Source: Gemmatimonadaceae bacterium (lineage in GTDB: Bacteria; Gemmatimonadota; Gemmatimonadetes; Gemmatimonadales; Gemmatimonadaceae). From it: a stretch of 64,000 nucleotides of DNA. Made by a program: the position numbers and the translations under genes. The stretch spans positions 310,001-374,000 of the forward strand of contig DATNEW010000026.1 of the NCBI GenBank assembly GCA_035606695.1. The letters are read 5' to 3'. The notes under the pieces were generated by a model that was given only the letters and a program-made list of their open reading frames with translations, did not search any database and had not been told where the DNA came from. Within the stretch, counting starts at the first letter, position 1; every line of letters starts with the position of its first letter. Below are positions 30,748 to 39,495 of this stretch, in pieces.

Positions 30748-33700
30748 GTGAAGCCACATCTCGATCGTCCCGATACGCCGAAGTACAACGCATCGACCGC
30801 CGCCGTACTCCCGGCGCACCGTGCGCCGCTGCTCTATCGCGTGACGGACGCGGCGCGCCGCTGGTTCGACGTGGCCTCACAGCGCACGAGCCCGGCGTTC
30901 GTCGTCATCGTCGCGGCCGCGATCGCCGTGGGCACCGCGTTGTTGACGAACGCGATGATCACGTCAGGATGCCTCAACTTGCCCGTACCGCTGATGCGGC
31001 TCGAGGTGTCGTTCTCCGCGTCGCGATTCGCCGCCCTGCTCGGCGCCGAAGGCGCGTGCCGCAACGGAGTGATCTCGAGCATCCTGCCCGACGGCTTGTT
31101 CTCCGTCGGCTATGCGCTCGCGCTCAGCACGACCTATTTGTGGGCCGAACGCTGGCGGCGTTACGAAGCCGGCGACGACTGGCGGCCGGTCCATGCACAG
31201 ACTGATAAGCACCGCCGCCGGCTGTTCATCGTGCTGCCGCTCGTCGCGGCGGCGATCGATCTCACGATCGAGAACGTGCCGCTCTGGTTGGCCGGTCGTT
31301 CAATTGGCTTTTCTCCAGCGGGCGCGACGAGCTCCATTCCGACCGGTGTGGGCGCCGCGGTCGTCATCGGCTCGATCGGCGCCTCGCTCAAGTGGCTGCT
31401 CGTACTCGGCTCCATCTGGTCGATCGCCGCTGAATTGTTGTCGGGGCCAAGAGGAATCGTGCTGCGTCGCCTGCGATTCAGCGTGCTCGCCGTCGCGCTG
31501 GGCGCCTTGCCGCTGTTGCTCGTGGGCCAGGGTCAGGACATTCTGCAGCGCGTCTCCGAGGGCGACCATCGCGTGATCCACACGCTCGAGTCCGTGCTGG
31601 CCATCGCGTTCGCGTCGACGATGGTGTGGTATTGCGGACGGCGACTGATGCAGCTCGGCCTCGACGCCAAGTCGGAACAAGCATCGACGTGGTATCCGTT
31701 CTTCGCCACGCATCTCCCGCGCGTGCTCGGCGTCGCGATGTTCGCGCTCTGCGGCGCGGCGTTCGCGAACGCCGGTCTCGCGCTCACGGCTTTCGCGCTG
31801 TCCGCCGTGGGCGGCCTGCTCGGCGTCACGCTGCTCGAGCGGTTCGCGCCGAGCGTGTTGATGCTGCCGCGGTTCGCACTGCCCGCGGCGACGGACGACC
31901 CCGACATGAACGCCTCGCTCGACTACGCGGCGCGACGGCTCGGCAGCGCGATCATCGCGTGCGCGCTCGGCCTCGTTGTGTTGTTGCCGCCGAGTGGCGC
32001 GTGGGACGACACGGCGCGCGGGTTGTACCTGCTTCGTATTGCCGCGTGGTTGTGTCTCGTCTCGACGTGGTTCTTCTATCTCTTCGTCTACTATCGCCGC
32101 GAGGTGCGAGTCGCCGCCGGCAGGCCGCATCATTTCGAGGCGTTCGACGTCGACGATGACGTACTCCTCCGAGCGCGCCTGAGACGACAGCTGGCGATCG
32201 CGACCGTGATCACCACCACGCTGCTGCTGCTCTTCGCGTACGTGCCCGTTCCCGTCGGCCGCGCGATTGGCCCGGTGTGGATTCTGTCGCTCGTCGTGGC
32301 GAACGCGGTCTTCTTCGGCAGCGTCGCCGTGTGGGCGAACGCGCGCTTCCGCGTTCCGATCGTGCGGCTCGCGATTGCCGCGGCGTTCCTGTTCAGCATG
32401 TGGAACGACAACCATCGCGTTCGCACGATGGCCGATGAGAGTTCTGTAAAGGCCGTCGAGCCGCCGCGCGTCACGGCCGCGGCGCAGCTCGATCAGTGGG
32501 TTGCGGCGCGCGGAGCGGCAAACAGCAAGCCGATCGTGCCGATGATTCTGGTCGCCGCCTCGGGCGGCGGCTTGCGCGCCGCGTACTGGACGGCGCTCAG
32601 CCTTGCCGCGGCCGAGGATCGTGATTCGTCGTTCGTGCCGCATTTGTTCGCCATCTCGAGCGTCTCGGGCGGCAGTTTGGGCGGCGCGATGTTTACGGCC
32701 GTCGCGCGAGACGCGGGCCGGTCGCGCACGAAGCTGCCGTGTGCCGACACGGCGCAAGCGCACTCGTACACGACGTGCGTCAAGGATTTCATGGGCGATG
32801 ATTTCCTGTCGCCGCTCCTGGCCAAGATGGTCGCGCCCGACATGCTCCAGCGTTTCCTCCCCTGGCCGATCATGGCGTTCGATCGCTCGCGCGGACTCGA
32901 GGACTCGTGGGACGATTCCTACGAGCACACCGTCGCGCGTCCGACGATGCACGAAGGCCTGCTGTCGCTGAGCGGCGATTCGGCGAGCCGCGTATCCATG
33001 CCGACGCTGTTTCTCAACTCGACGCATGTCGAGACCGGAAGACGGTACGTCGCATCGCCGGTGATCGTCACCAACGTACTCCAGGATTCACCCGACGTGT
33101 TGCAGTTGCTGCACGCCGATCTCCCGTTGTTCGCGGCCGTCCACAACAGCGCGCGATTCACCATCGTCAGTCCCGCCGGTCATCTCGTGAGTCCAACCTC
33201 GGAAGGCGTGGAGCTCGGCCACGTCGTGGACGGCGGCTACTTCGAGAATTCGGGACTCGTCACGCTCCAGGAAGTCCTTGGGCTCATCGAGTCGAGCCCG
33301 CAGCGCGCCAACGTTCGGCCCATCGTGCTGTATCTCTGCAACGACCCGGTGAGCTGCGACGGCGAGGCGCACACCGCCGTACCCGATTCCGTCACGCGGA
33401 CGCACGGCACATGGGCGAATGAAGTGATGGCGCCGATTCGTGCGCTCCTCAACACGCGCGATGCGCGCGGCGAGCTCGCGGTGGCGCAGATGCGGTACAA
33501 GATGGGATTCGATTTCCTGGAGCTCGACGTGTGCGGCACGCTCGACGTCGAGGCGACGGGTGGCGCGAAGACCTCGGCGGATTCCGCGCGCCTCGAGGAA
33601 GGCCGCGCGCGCGTCGTGTCGCCGCCGCTCGGCTGGCTGCTCTCGAAGCTCGCGCGCGACTGGATGGATTCGTCGCTCGCGATGGACTCGACGCGCGCGG

Positions 33701-33786
33701 CGAGCCCCGATGTCGCGCCGGGGAGTTGTCGGGTGAGGAATACCAGGCAACTGCAGCGGTTGAGCAAGCTGCTGCGGAAACAGTAG
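30748..33786 (+). CDS. Large polytopic membrane protein with C-terminal patatin-like phospholipase domain
   Basis: About 1012 residues from GTG 30748; the frame is open back to TTG 30619, but that part covers a tandem repeat. The first ~590 residues contain around ten hydrophobic helices (for example AFVVIVAAAIAVGTALLTNA and AWLCLVSTWFFYLFVYY). The C-terminal ~420 residues are patatin-like: oxyanion loop ASGGGLRAAYW (near 32557), nucleophile elbow SSVSGGSLGGAMF (Ser near 32673) and the catalytic Asp in VVDGGYFENSG (near 33227). This predicts a membrane-bound Ser-Asp acyl hydrolase acting on lipids. The substrate and the role of the helical half are unknown. Confidence 0.8.
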   Translation: MKPHLDRPDTPKYNASTAAVLPAHRAPLLYRVTDAARRWFDVASQRTSPAFVVIVAAAIAVGTALLTNAMITSGCLNLPVPLMRLEVSFSASRFAALLGAEGACRNGVISSILPDGLFSVGYALALSTTYLWAERWRRYEAGDDWRPVHAQTDKHRRRLFIVLPLVAAAIDLTIENVPLWLAGRSIGFSPAGATSSIPTGVGAAVVIGSIGASLKWLLVLGSIWSIAAELLSGPRGIVLRRLRFSVLAVALGALPLLLVGQGQDILQRVSEGDHRVIHTLESVLAIAFASTMVWYCGRRLMQLGLDAKSEQASTWYPFFATHLPRVLGVAMFALCGAAFANAGLALTAFALSAVGGLLGVTLLERFAPSVLMLPRFALPAATDDPDMNASLDYAARRLGSAIIACALGLVVLLPPSGAWDDTARGLYLLRIAAWLCLVSTWFFYLFVYYRREVRVAAGRPHHFEAFDVDDDVLLRARLRRQLAIATVITTTLLLLFAYVPVPVGRAIGPVWILSLVVANAVFFGSVAVWANARFRVPIVRLAIAAAFLFSMWNDNHRVRTMADESSVKAVEPPRVTAAAQLDQWVAARGAANSKPIVPMILVAASGGGLRAAYWTALSLAAAEDRDSSFVPHLFAISSVSGGSLGGAMFTAVARDAGRSRTKLPCADTAQAHSYTTCVKDFMGDDFLSPLLAKMVAPDMLQRFLPWPIMAFDRSRGLEDSWDDSYEHTVARPTMHEGLLSLSGDSASRVSMPTLFLNSTHVETGRRYVASPVIVTNVLQDSPDVLQLLHADLPLFAAVHNSARFTIVSPAGHLVSPTSEGVELGHVVDGGYFENSGLVTLQEVLGLIESSPQRANVRPIVLYLCNDPVSCDGEAHTAVPDSVTRTHGTWANEVMAPIRALLNTRDARGELAVAQMRYKMGFDFLELDVCGTLDVEATGGAKTSADSARLEEGRARVVSPPLGWLLSKLARDWMDSSLAMDSTRAASPDVAPGSCRVRNTRQLQRLSKLLRKQ

Positions 33787-33788
33787 CC

Positions 33789-33821
33789 GTCATCCTTTCG
33801 CGCTTCGCGCTCAGGATGACA
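33789..33821. repeat. Dispersed palindromic repeat, short hairpin copy 7
   Basis: GTCATCCTTTCGCGC and GCGCTCAGGATGAC pair around TTC. It lies between the patatin gene and the next ADOP gene, as in the short copy at 7292-7324, and may terminate transcription. Confidence 0.7.
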
Positions 33822-33876
33822 ACAGGCAACGGAATTTGCGTTCGCGGCGTCTCACCGAGCGAGACCATCCAGGGGA

Positions 33877-36321
33877 ATGATGCGCGATCTCGCCGCTGAC
33901 ATTCGCTACGCCGTCCGTTCGCTGCGCAACAACGCCGGCTTCACGCTGACCGCGCTCGTCACGCTGGCACTCGGGGTCGGCGCCAACGCCGCGATGTTCA
34001 GCTTCCTCGACGCCGTCTTTCTTCGTCCTCCGGCGGGCGTCGTTGCGCCGGCCGGCGTGCATCGCGTCTGGTTCCGGCAGAACTATTCCGACGGCCCGCG
34101 TTTCACGACGATCATGGCGTACCAGCAGTTCGAGGCCATCCGCGACGCCGTCGGCGATCGGGCGCGCGCGACGGTCTATCGCCAGCCGACCAAGTCACGT
34201 CTCGCCGACGGCCAGTCGGTCGGCGAGATTCGCCCGAGCCTCGTCACGAGCGACTACTTCGCCATGCTTGGCGTACACGCATCGCTCGGCCGGCTGTTCT
34301 CGCGCGACGAGGACGATCTTAGCAATCGCTCGCTGGTGGTCGTCGTCAGCGAACCTTATTGGCGGCGCTCGCTCGGCGGTGACGCGCATGTGTTGGGCCG
34401 CCACCTGCGCATCAACGGCAGCGTCTACACGGTAATCGGCGTCGCGGCCAACGGCTTCACAGGCGTCGACCTCGACGCGGCGGACGTCTGGCTTCCGCTG
34501 TCGTCGTACGGGAGTCCCTCGGCGAAGACACCGTGGTGGAGAGACTGGCATGTCAACGGGCTCACGATGCTCGTACGCCCGCAGGGCAACGCGAGTGAAT
34601 CCGAATTGGAGCAGCGCACCGCACTCGCGCTGCGGCAACTCGACTTCGGCGGTCGACGCGATACGGCGGCGGTCGTGCAACTGGGTAGTATCGTCGCGGC
34701 GAATGGGCCGGGACAGAAGTCGCAGGAGCAGCAGATCGCCATTCGGCTGGCCGGCGTCTCGTTCGTCGTGCTGTTGATCGCGTGCGGCAACCTCGTGAAC
34801 CTGCTGCTCGCGCGTGCGCTCCGTCGGCGGCGCGAAGTCGCCGTTCGTCTCGCGCTCGGCATTTCACGCGTGCGGCTCGTGCGACTGTTGCTCGTAGAAA
34901 CGCTCATCCTCTCGCTCGGCGCCGCATTCCTCGCGATCGCGGTTGCATTCGTTGGCGGGCGAGTATTGCGCACGCTGCTCATGCCCGATGTCCATTGGAG
35001 CACGCCGGCGGTTGACGGCAGCGTGCTCGTCGTCGCGCTCGCGCTGGCGATTGCCGGCGGGCTCGCGGCCGGGCTGATCCCCACGCTCCAGTCGGCGTCG
35101 ACCCAATTGACCGACGCGCTCAAGATCGGCGGATCGGTGGGTCGTGTGCCGTATGCGCGACTGCGCTCGGTGCTCGTCGCGGCGCAGGCGGCGTTGTCCG
35201 TGGTGCTGCTGATCGGTGCCGCGCTGTTCGTGCGCAGTTTGTCCGCGGTGCGGAGTCTCGACATCGGCTTCGATCGCGATCGCATCCTGAGCGTTGGCGT
35301 GAGCTTCGACGCCGCCGAGCAGCGGAAGGATCCAACGATTCCCGCGCGCCTGGGCGAGTTGAGCAAACGTATCGCGAGCGTGCCGGGCGTCGAGCGTGTG
35401 GCACTCTCGAGCATGGAACCGATGGCCGGTTTCTCGTGGACCGCATTCTTTACCGAACGCGACTCCCTCGGGTCGCGGAAGAACTGGATGCCGACGCTCA
35501 CCGCGGTGAGCCCTGAATTCTTCGCGACCACGGGATTGCGCATGGTTCGCGGCGCCGGATTCGAGGCGAATCCGCGCGGCGTCGTCGTGAACGAGGAGAT
35601 GGCGCGCGGGCTCTGGCCGAACGAAGATCCGATCGGCAAGTGCATTCGCTTCGACTCGCGAGCGTCGGAGTGCTACACCGTCGTCGGTGTCGCGGAGAAC
35701 TCTCGCATGGGTCGCGTGATCGAGGAGCCGAAGCCGATGTACTATCTGCCGCTCGGTCACCTGCCGAACCCGGCGGACTTCGCCGCGAATCTCGTCATCG
35801 TGCGCGTCACTCCCAGCGCGCTCGCGAGCGCGGAGACGGAAATTCGCGCGCAAGTGCTGAAGGAATTTCCCGGCGGATATCCGTTCCTCAAAACGATGGA
35901 GGAGCGGCTCGAGCCGGAGTATCGGCCGTGGCGCCTGGGTGCGTCGCTGTTCACGGCGTTCGGTGTGCTCGCGCTCATCGTGGCGATGGTGGGCATCTAC
36001 AGCACGATCTCGTACGCGGTGAATCATCGCCTGCATGAATTCGGCATTCGTCTGGCGCTCGGCGCGACGCTGCGAAACGTCGTCGGATTGGTGATGCTGC
36101 AGGGCATGCGCGTGGTCGCGATTGGCATCGTGCTCGGTGTCATCGCATCGATCGCGGCGGGGCGGCTTGTCGCCAGTCTCCTCTATGGAGTGACGCCGAG
36201 TGATCCGTTCGTGCTCGGGTTTGTGGTGATTGCGTTGATGGGGGCGGCGGCGTTGGCGACGCTGGTGCCGGCGTGGCGCGCGGGGCGAGTGGATCCGGCG
36301 AGCTCGCTCAGAGCGGAATGA
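33877..36321 (+). CDS. ADOP/MacB-FtsX-type ABC permease
   Basis: About 814 residues, with AGGGG just upstream of the ATGATG start. It lacks the N-terminal ADOP helix domain of the 22967 gene and starts at the membrane-proximal DIRYAVRSLRNNAGFTLTAL. The first helix ends TLALGVGANAAMFSFLDAVF. A MacB-like periplasmic core, FtsX helices with REVAVRLALGISRVRLVRLL, a second periplasmic core, and C-terminal helices with EFGIRLALGATLRNVV follow. It has the PPAGV motif after TM1, as does the 48423 permease (APAGV), suggesting these two are closer to each other. No ATPase or regulator gene is adjacent. Confidence 0.9.
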   Translation: MMRDLAADIRYAVRSLRNNAGFTLTALVTLALGVGANAAMFSFLDAVFLRPPAGVVAPAGVHRVWFRQNYSDGPRFTTIMAYQQFEAIRDAVGDRARATVYRQPTKSRLADGQSVGEIRPSLVTSDYFAMLGVHASLGRLFSRDEDDLSNRSLVVVVSEPYWRRSLGGDAHVLGRHLRINGSVYTVIGVAANGFTGVDLDAADVWLPLSSYGSPSAKTPWWRDWHVNGLTMLVRPQGNASESELEQRTALALRQLDFGGRRDTAAVVQLGSIVAANGPGQKSQEQQIAIRLAGVSFVVLLIACGNLVNLLLARALRRRREVAVRLALGISRVRLVRLLLVETLILSLGAAFLAIAVAFVGGRVLRTLLMPDVHWSTPAVDGSVLVVALALAIAGGLAAGLIPTLQSASTQLTDALKIGGSVGRVPYARLRSVLVAAQAALSVVLLIGAALFVRSLSAVRSLDIGFDRDRILSVGVSFDAAEQRKDPTIPARLGELSKRIASVPGVERVALSSMEPMAGFSWTAFFTERDSLGSRKNWMPTLTAVSPEFFATTGLRMVRGAGFEANPRGVVVNEEMARGLWPNEDPIGKCIRFDSRASECYTVVGVAENSRMGRVIEEPKPMYYLPLGHLPNPADFAANLVIVRVTPSALASAETEIRAQVLKEFPGGYPFLKTMEERLEPEYRPWRLGASLFTAFGVLALIVAMVGIYSTISYAVNHRLHEFGIRLALGATLRNVVGLVMLQGMRVVAIGIVLGVIASIAAGRLVASLLYGVTPSDPFVLGFVVIALMGAAALATLVPAWRAGRVDPASSLRAE

Positions 36322-36327
36322 CTCTTC

Positions 36328-36440
36328 TGTCATCCTGAGCGAGCGAAGCGAGTCGAAGGACCTCCATCCCGACGGAGGAGTTCTCCGTAGTGAAGGGGGT
36401 CCCTCGACTGCGGCGCTACGCGCCTCCGCTCGGGATGACA
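36328..36440. repeat. Dispersed palindromic repeat, copy 8 (full length)
   Basis: CTGTCATCCTGAGCGAGCGA, then GAAGGACCTCCATCCCGACG, an inner dyad, GGGGGTCCCTCGACTGCGGC and CGCTCGGGATGACAG. This is the clearest full-length intergenic copy and can serve as the family reference. It is followed directly by the broken Uma2 gene. Confidence 0.85.
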
Positions 36441-36495
36441 GAAGGAGAGAGCGCTACGCGCCGAGTTGCATTCACCCGCACCCGCCGAGCACTAT

Positions 36496-36862
36496 ATGGG
36501 TATGCCCGCGCAACGACACAAGCGGTGGCTTCAGCCGGATTTGCTGGTTGTGCCAAATGGCGAGTTACGCAAACCAAGCGACTACATCCGTCACCTGCGT
36601 CTCGCCGTCGAGGTGCTCTCGCCAAGCTCGGCGCGCTACGATCGCGTGAAAAAGCGTCCCGTCTATCAACGCAATCGCGTGGCCGATTACTGGATCGTCG
36701 ACGGCTGGTCTCGCACGTTCGAGCTCTGGCATCCCGATGATGAGCGGCCGGAAGTAGTTTCGGAAACGCTCATGTGGCGTCCTGAGGGGCCGGTGAGCCG
36801 TTCACGTTGAACCTCGCCGAGTTTTTCGCGGAAGTTGTGCCCGAGGAGGGACCAGGGCAGTA
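36496..36862 (+). pseudogene. Uma2-family (PD-(D/E)XK-like) gene, internally deleted and frameshifted
   Basis: The start MGMPAQRHKRW is a typical Uma2 N-terminus but is joined directly to mid-domain sequence LQPDLLVVPNGE, so about 60-70 codons are missing. The core LRLAVEVLSPSSARYDRVKKR and YQRNRVADYWIVD follows, with the Asp and Glu of the nuclease-like fold. The frame stops at 36810. One base missing from the G run at 36786-36789 explains this: restoring it reads on as GEPFTLNLAEFFAEVV to TAA 36862, the usual Uma2 ending. The 36466-36810 frame is therefore a remnant. An intact relative is at 42002-42571. Confidence 0.75.
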
Positions 36863-36908
36863 ACCTTCGCGCCGTAACCGCGCCCGCTCGCGCACCCGCC
36901 TCGGCCTC

Positions 36909-37490
36909 TTACCGCGCGTAGACTCGCTCGAGCCGACTGTCCGAGACGGCTCTCACCCACAGTGTATCTCCCCGCAGCACTCCAATGCTGCCCGCGGCGT
37001 GCGGGAGGACCTGCGGTGTGATCGTACTCATGAAGCCGAGCTGGTCGGCGGCACCGCCGGCGAGCGTTCCGCTGTCCGCGACGATCGCGACCGCGTCACG
37101 ACCTCTCGTCAGGGGCAGGCCGTCTGCGGCGCATGCGGCGATTGTGTCCACGGCGATCCACCGCGGACCGGATATCGCGATCCACCCCGCGATGACGGCG
37201 TGACACGACAGCCGCGCTGGTGGTACGCGGTCGTGTCGGCCTCCGATGATGCCGAACGACGCAAGATGCAGCACCAACGCGTTCGTCGGCGGAGCAAGCG
37301 TGCTGGCGGGGGCGAGCATTGGCGATGCGGCGGCGACGCGTTTCGGCGACAAGGAGCAGGATGACAGCAACGCGCTCGCCGTCGCAGCCAGCGCGTATGC
37401 GAGCGTCTTCGCGTCGAGGATCGACCGGCGAGTGTGGCACCGCGGGCGGTAAGATGCCCGCGGTACCACTTCGTGAATCACACGTGCCAT
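36909..37490 (-). CDS. Putative exported lipoprotein, unknown
   Basis: 193 residues from ATG 37490; the longer frame upstream is only the shadow of the preceding gene. A hydrophobic stretch AYALAATASALLSSC looks like a lipoprotein signal with Cys at about residue 47, though it sits unusually far from this start; a downstream start would fit better. The rest has strands such as WIAISGPRWIAVDTIAACA and LRGDTLWVRAVSDSRLERVYA. No family was recognised. It is last of a three-gene minus-strand set, all of which appear exported. Confidence 0.5.
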   Translation of the reverse strand: MARVIHEVVPRASYRPRCHTRRSILDAKTLAYALAATASALLSSCSLSPKRVAAASPMLAPASTLAPPTNALVLHLASFGIIGGRHDRVPPARLSCHAVIAGWIAISGPRWIAVDTIAACAADGLPLTRGRDAVAIVADSGTLAGGAADQLGFMSTITPQVLPHAAGSIGVLRGDTLWVRAVSDSRLERVYAR

Positions 37491-37507
37491 GGAATGCCCA
37501 ACAATCC

Positions 37508-38311
37508 TCAGCGAGTCTGGTTGCCAGCTACCGGCGATACTTTCACCTGAATGGAATGGACGATGCCTACTCCGGGCAAGTTCGACGGAGGGGCTGACCC
37601 CGCTGCGGCGAGATACGTCGTGTAGCGCAGCCGCGTTGCGTCGCTGATACGGAGACCGGCCGCAATACCATTGACCGTCACGCGCTGCGCAGCCAGTGGT
37701 GCGTCGCCAAACTGGTTCCGCAGGCCCTGAAGATCTCCGATCGTGCTCGCAAGCGCCTCGGGCGTCGTGTTCGGTGGAATAACAATCGTCGCCTGCTTGT
37801 AGCTGTTGGCCGCTCGAATGATCGTTGCGATGCCATGCGCGAATTGCGGATCGGACGACACGGCGAGCGTGACGGTCGCGCCGGACCATCGCGCCGCACC
37901 CTTGAAGGCGTCGCGCCTCGAGACGAGCGCATCGAGGGCCCGAATATGGTAGATCGCGGAGATTTGTGCGGCCACCACCGAATCTGGATATGCGACGACT
38001 CGGGTGTGCGGGTCGAGTAACGTATGTTGCATTTCGGCGCGGTCCTGCGCCGTCGGCATGCGGCTGAGCACGATCGCCGTGGCCGCTGCCTCCTCGGCCC
38101 GGCGCGCGCCGACGGCGTGTGCGGCGAGCTCTTGATCCGAGATATGACCGGCGGAGATTCCGACCATCGAATGCGGACCAGTCAGCGAGCGCGCCGCGTT
38201 CGCCGGCGTGGTGCCGGCCGAGCGTGCGGGGGGCGCCGCAACATCTCTCGGTCCGCACGCGGTCAGCACGCCGGCACTCACTGCTCCGACTATGTAGTTG
38301 CGTATCGACAT
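37508..38311 (-). CDS. Putative lipoprotein, unknown
   Basis: 267 residues. The N-terminus MSIRNYIVGAVSAGVLTACG is a lipoprotein signal with an LTAC lipobox (Cys19). A disordered spacer is followed by a helical region rich in Ala (HISDQELAAHAVGARRAEEAA) and a strand/helix part with VTLAVSSDPQFAHGIATII and KQATIVIPPNTTPEALAS. No known family. It lies 17 nt before the next gene (36909-37490) and 21 nt after the one at 38333-38905, so the three are probably one transcript. Confidence 0.62.
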   Translation of the reverse strand: MSIRNYIVGAVSAGVLTACGPRDVAAPPARSAGTTPANAARSLTGPHSMVGISAGHISDQELAAHAVGARRAEEAAATAIVLSRMPTAQDRAEMQHTLLDPHTRVVAYPDSVVAAQISAIYHIRALDALVSRRDAFKGAARWSGATVTLAVSSDPQFAHGIATIIRAANSYKQATIVIPPNTTPEALASTIGDLQGLRNQFGDAPLAAQRVTVNGIAAGLRISDATRLRYTTYLAAAGSAPPSNLPGVGIVHSIQVKVSPVAGNQTR

Positions 38312-38332
38312 GACATCACCAGTTGAGGGCGT

Positions 38333-38905
38333 TCAGATAAGCGCGATTAACGTATTCGGATCGTCGGAGCAGATTCCTGTGTTGTCGATGCTGGTAACAT
38401 CGCCCCACGGGTCGTAGCTCACTGAGAAGATGCAGTACGCGTCCCCACCGCCACCACCGCCGGTGCCGCCGCTGTTCGACGCAACTTCGTCGGCCTCGAT
38501 TACCTGCGCCCATCCGGACGGTGTATTGTCATCAGTAATGCGGATGCCGCCGTTGCTGCCGTCCGCATTGGTGTGCTGCGTGCAGGTGAAGTGGTCCGCC
38601 GGCGACATCCACTGATAGGCCGTCTGACGGGCGGAGTTGTACGTCTTCACGTCCGGCGGATCGGGATCGTACCACGCGCCGGATCCAGATCCGGGCGCCG
38701 TGCCGGTGTCCTCGATGAGAAAATTTGATACGGCGAACGTCTCCATCGTCTGATCAGTCGCGGGCAGCGAGTACGAGCCGATACCGGTGGCATTCACGGT
38801 ACAGAAATACCAGGCGGACGTATCCGCCTGTGCGTGCAACGCCCAAGGGGCCATCACGATCAGAAGAGTCACAGCAGCAGCAAACACGTTCCGTCGATCT
38901 GTCAT
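38333..38905 (-). CDS. Exported protein of unknown function
   Basis: 190 residues with a signal peptide (FAAAVTLLIVMAPWALHAQ). The mature part is acidic, with strands and few charged clusters: WYFCTVNATGIGSYSLPAT, FLIEDTGTAPGSGSGAWYD, HFTCTQHTNADGSNGG, and a Gly run GGTGGGGGG before AYCIFSVSYDPWGD. Four mature Cys could form two disulfides. No family was recognised. First gene of the exported three-gene set. Confidence 0.6.
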   Translation of the reverse strand: MTDRRNVFAAAVTLLIVMAPWALHAQADTSAWYFCTVNATGIGSYSLPATDQTMETFAVSNFLIEDTGTAPGSGSGAWYDPDPPDVKTYNSARQTAYQWMSPADHFTCTQHTNADGSNGGIRITDDNTPSGWAQVIEADEVASNSGGTGGGGGGDAYCIFSVSYDPWGDVTSIDNTGICSDDPNTLIALI

Positions 38906-39070
38906 TCGGCATCTCTCCGCTGTCAGCAGCGAAACACAGTTTACGAAAGCGCGTCGTCGCGGAGCCCAGGCTATGCGGTGGACCGGCGTCGGTCAAGAAT
39001 CAGAGTCAGTGTTTCGAGATCTTTGTGCATTTAGAACATTGAATACGAGTTAATCGTACGTCGCCCGAGA

Positions 39071-39084
39071 TTAGAGCGCTCTAA
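39071..39084. repeat. Perfect 14-bp palindrome TTAGAGCGCTCTAA
   Basis: Overlaps the stop of the small minus-strand gene. It is a fully symmetric dyad without a loop, more like a protein-binding site than a terminator. Confidence 0.5.
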
Positions 39085-39463
39085 TGGGCGCAACTTCGAT
39101 CAGAGTCCGATACTTGCGTGTGTCCGGGAAGTCACGAATCTTCAACGGTTCGCCTCGATCACGGTGGAGGCGAGCGGCGGCGCAGAAAATGAACGTTGTC
39201 GAGTTGAACCGTCCATCATCTCGCTCGTCGAATCCGCTGCTCGCGAAATAACCTGGGCTGGACAGATGCACGTTCTCTCGGGTTCGCGGATTTTGCGGAT
39301 AGCAGCGAATCGGTCGCGGAATCTGTCTCTTGATTGTGTCCGCGAACATTTCGTCCGATTCCGTCAATTCCGCGACCCATGATTGATCCAGCCGTAGCGC
39401 CCCCGAGACCTCCCAATCACGCGGACACCACCATATAACGGAACCAACCGTCTTCTCGCGCAT
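39071..39463 (-). CDS. Small hypothetical protein
   Basis: 130 residues, not recognised and without a signal peptide. The amino-acid composition is normal, with a C-terminal DFPDTRKYRTLIEVAPIRAL, and codon use is less GC-rich than in neighbours. Its stop codon lies inside a perfect 14-bp palindrome. It is divergent from the ADOP gene at 39496, starting 33 nt away. The 165-nt gap downstream holds nothing I recognise. It may be a chance ORF. Confidence 0.42.
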   Translation of the reverse strand: MREKTVGSVIWWCPRDWEVSGALRLDQSWVAELTESDEMFADTIKRQIPRPIRCYPQNPRTRENVHLSSPGYFASSGFDERDDGRFNSTTFIFCAAARLHRDRGEPLKIRDFPDTRKYRTLIEVAPIRAL

Positions 39464-39495
39464 ACTATCCCGACTCCAACCGCACGAGCCGCGAA

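Noticed and set aside
31300-33027. 575-codon minus frame opposite the patatin gene
   Set aside because: Arg/His/Glu-rich antisense translation with no domain features.
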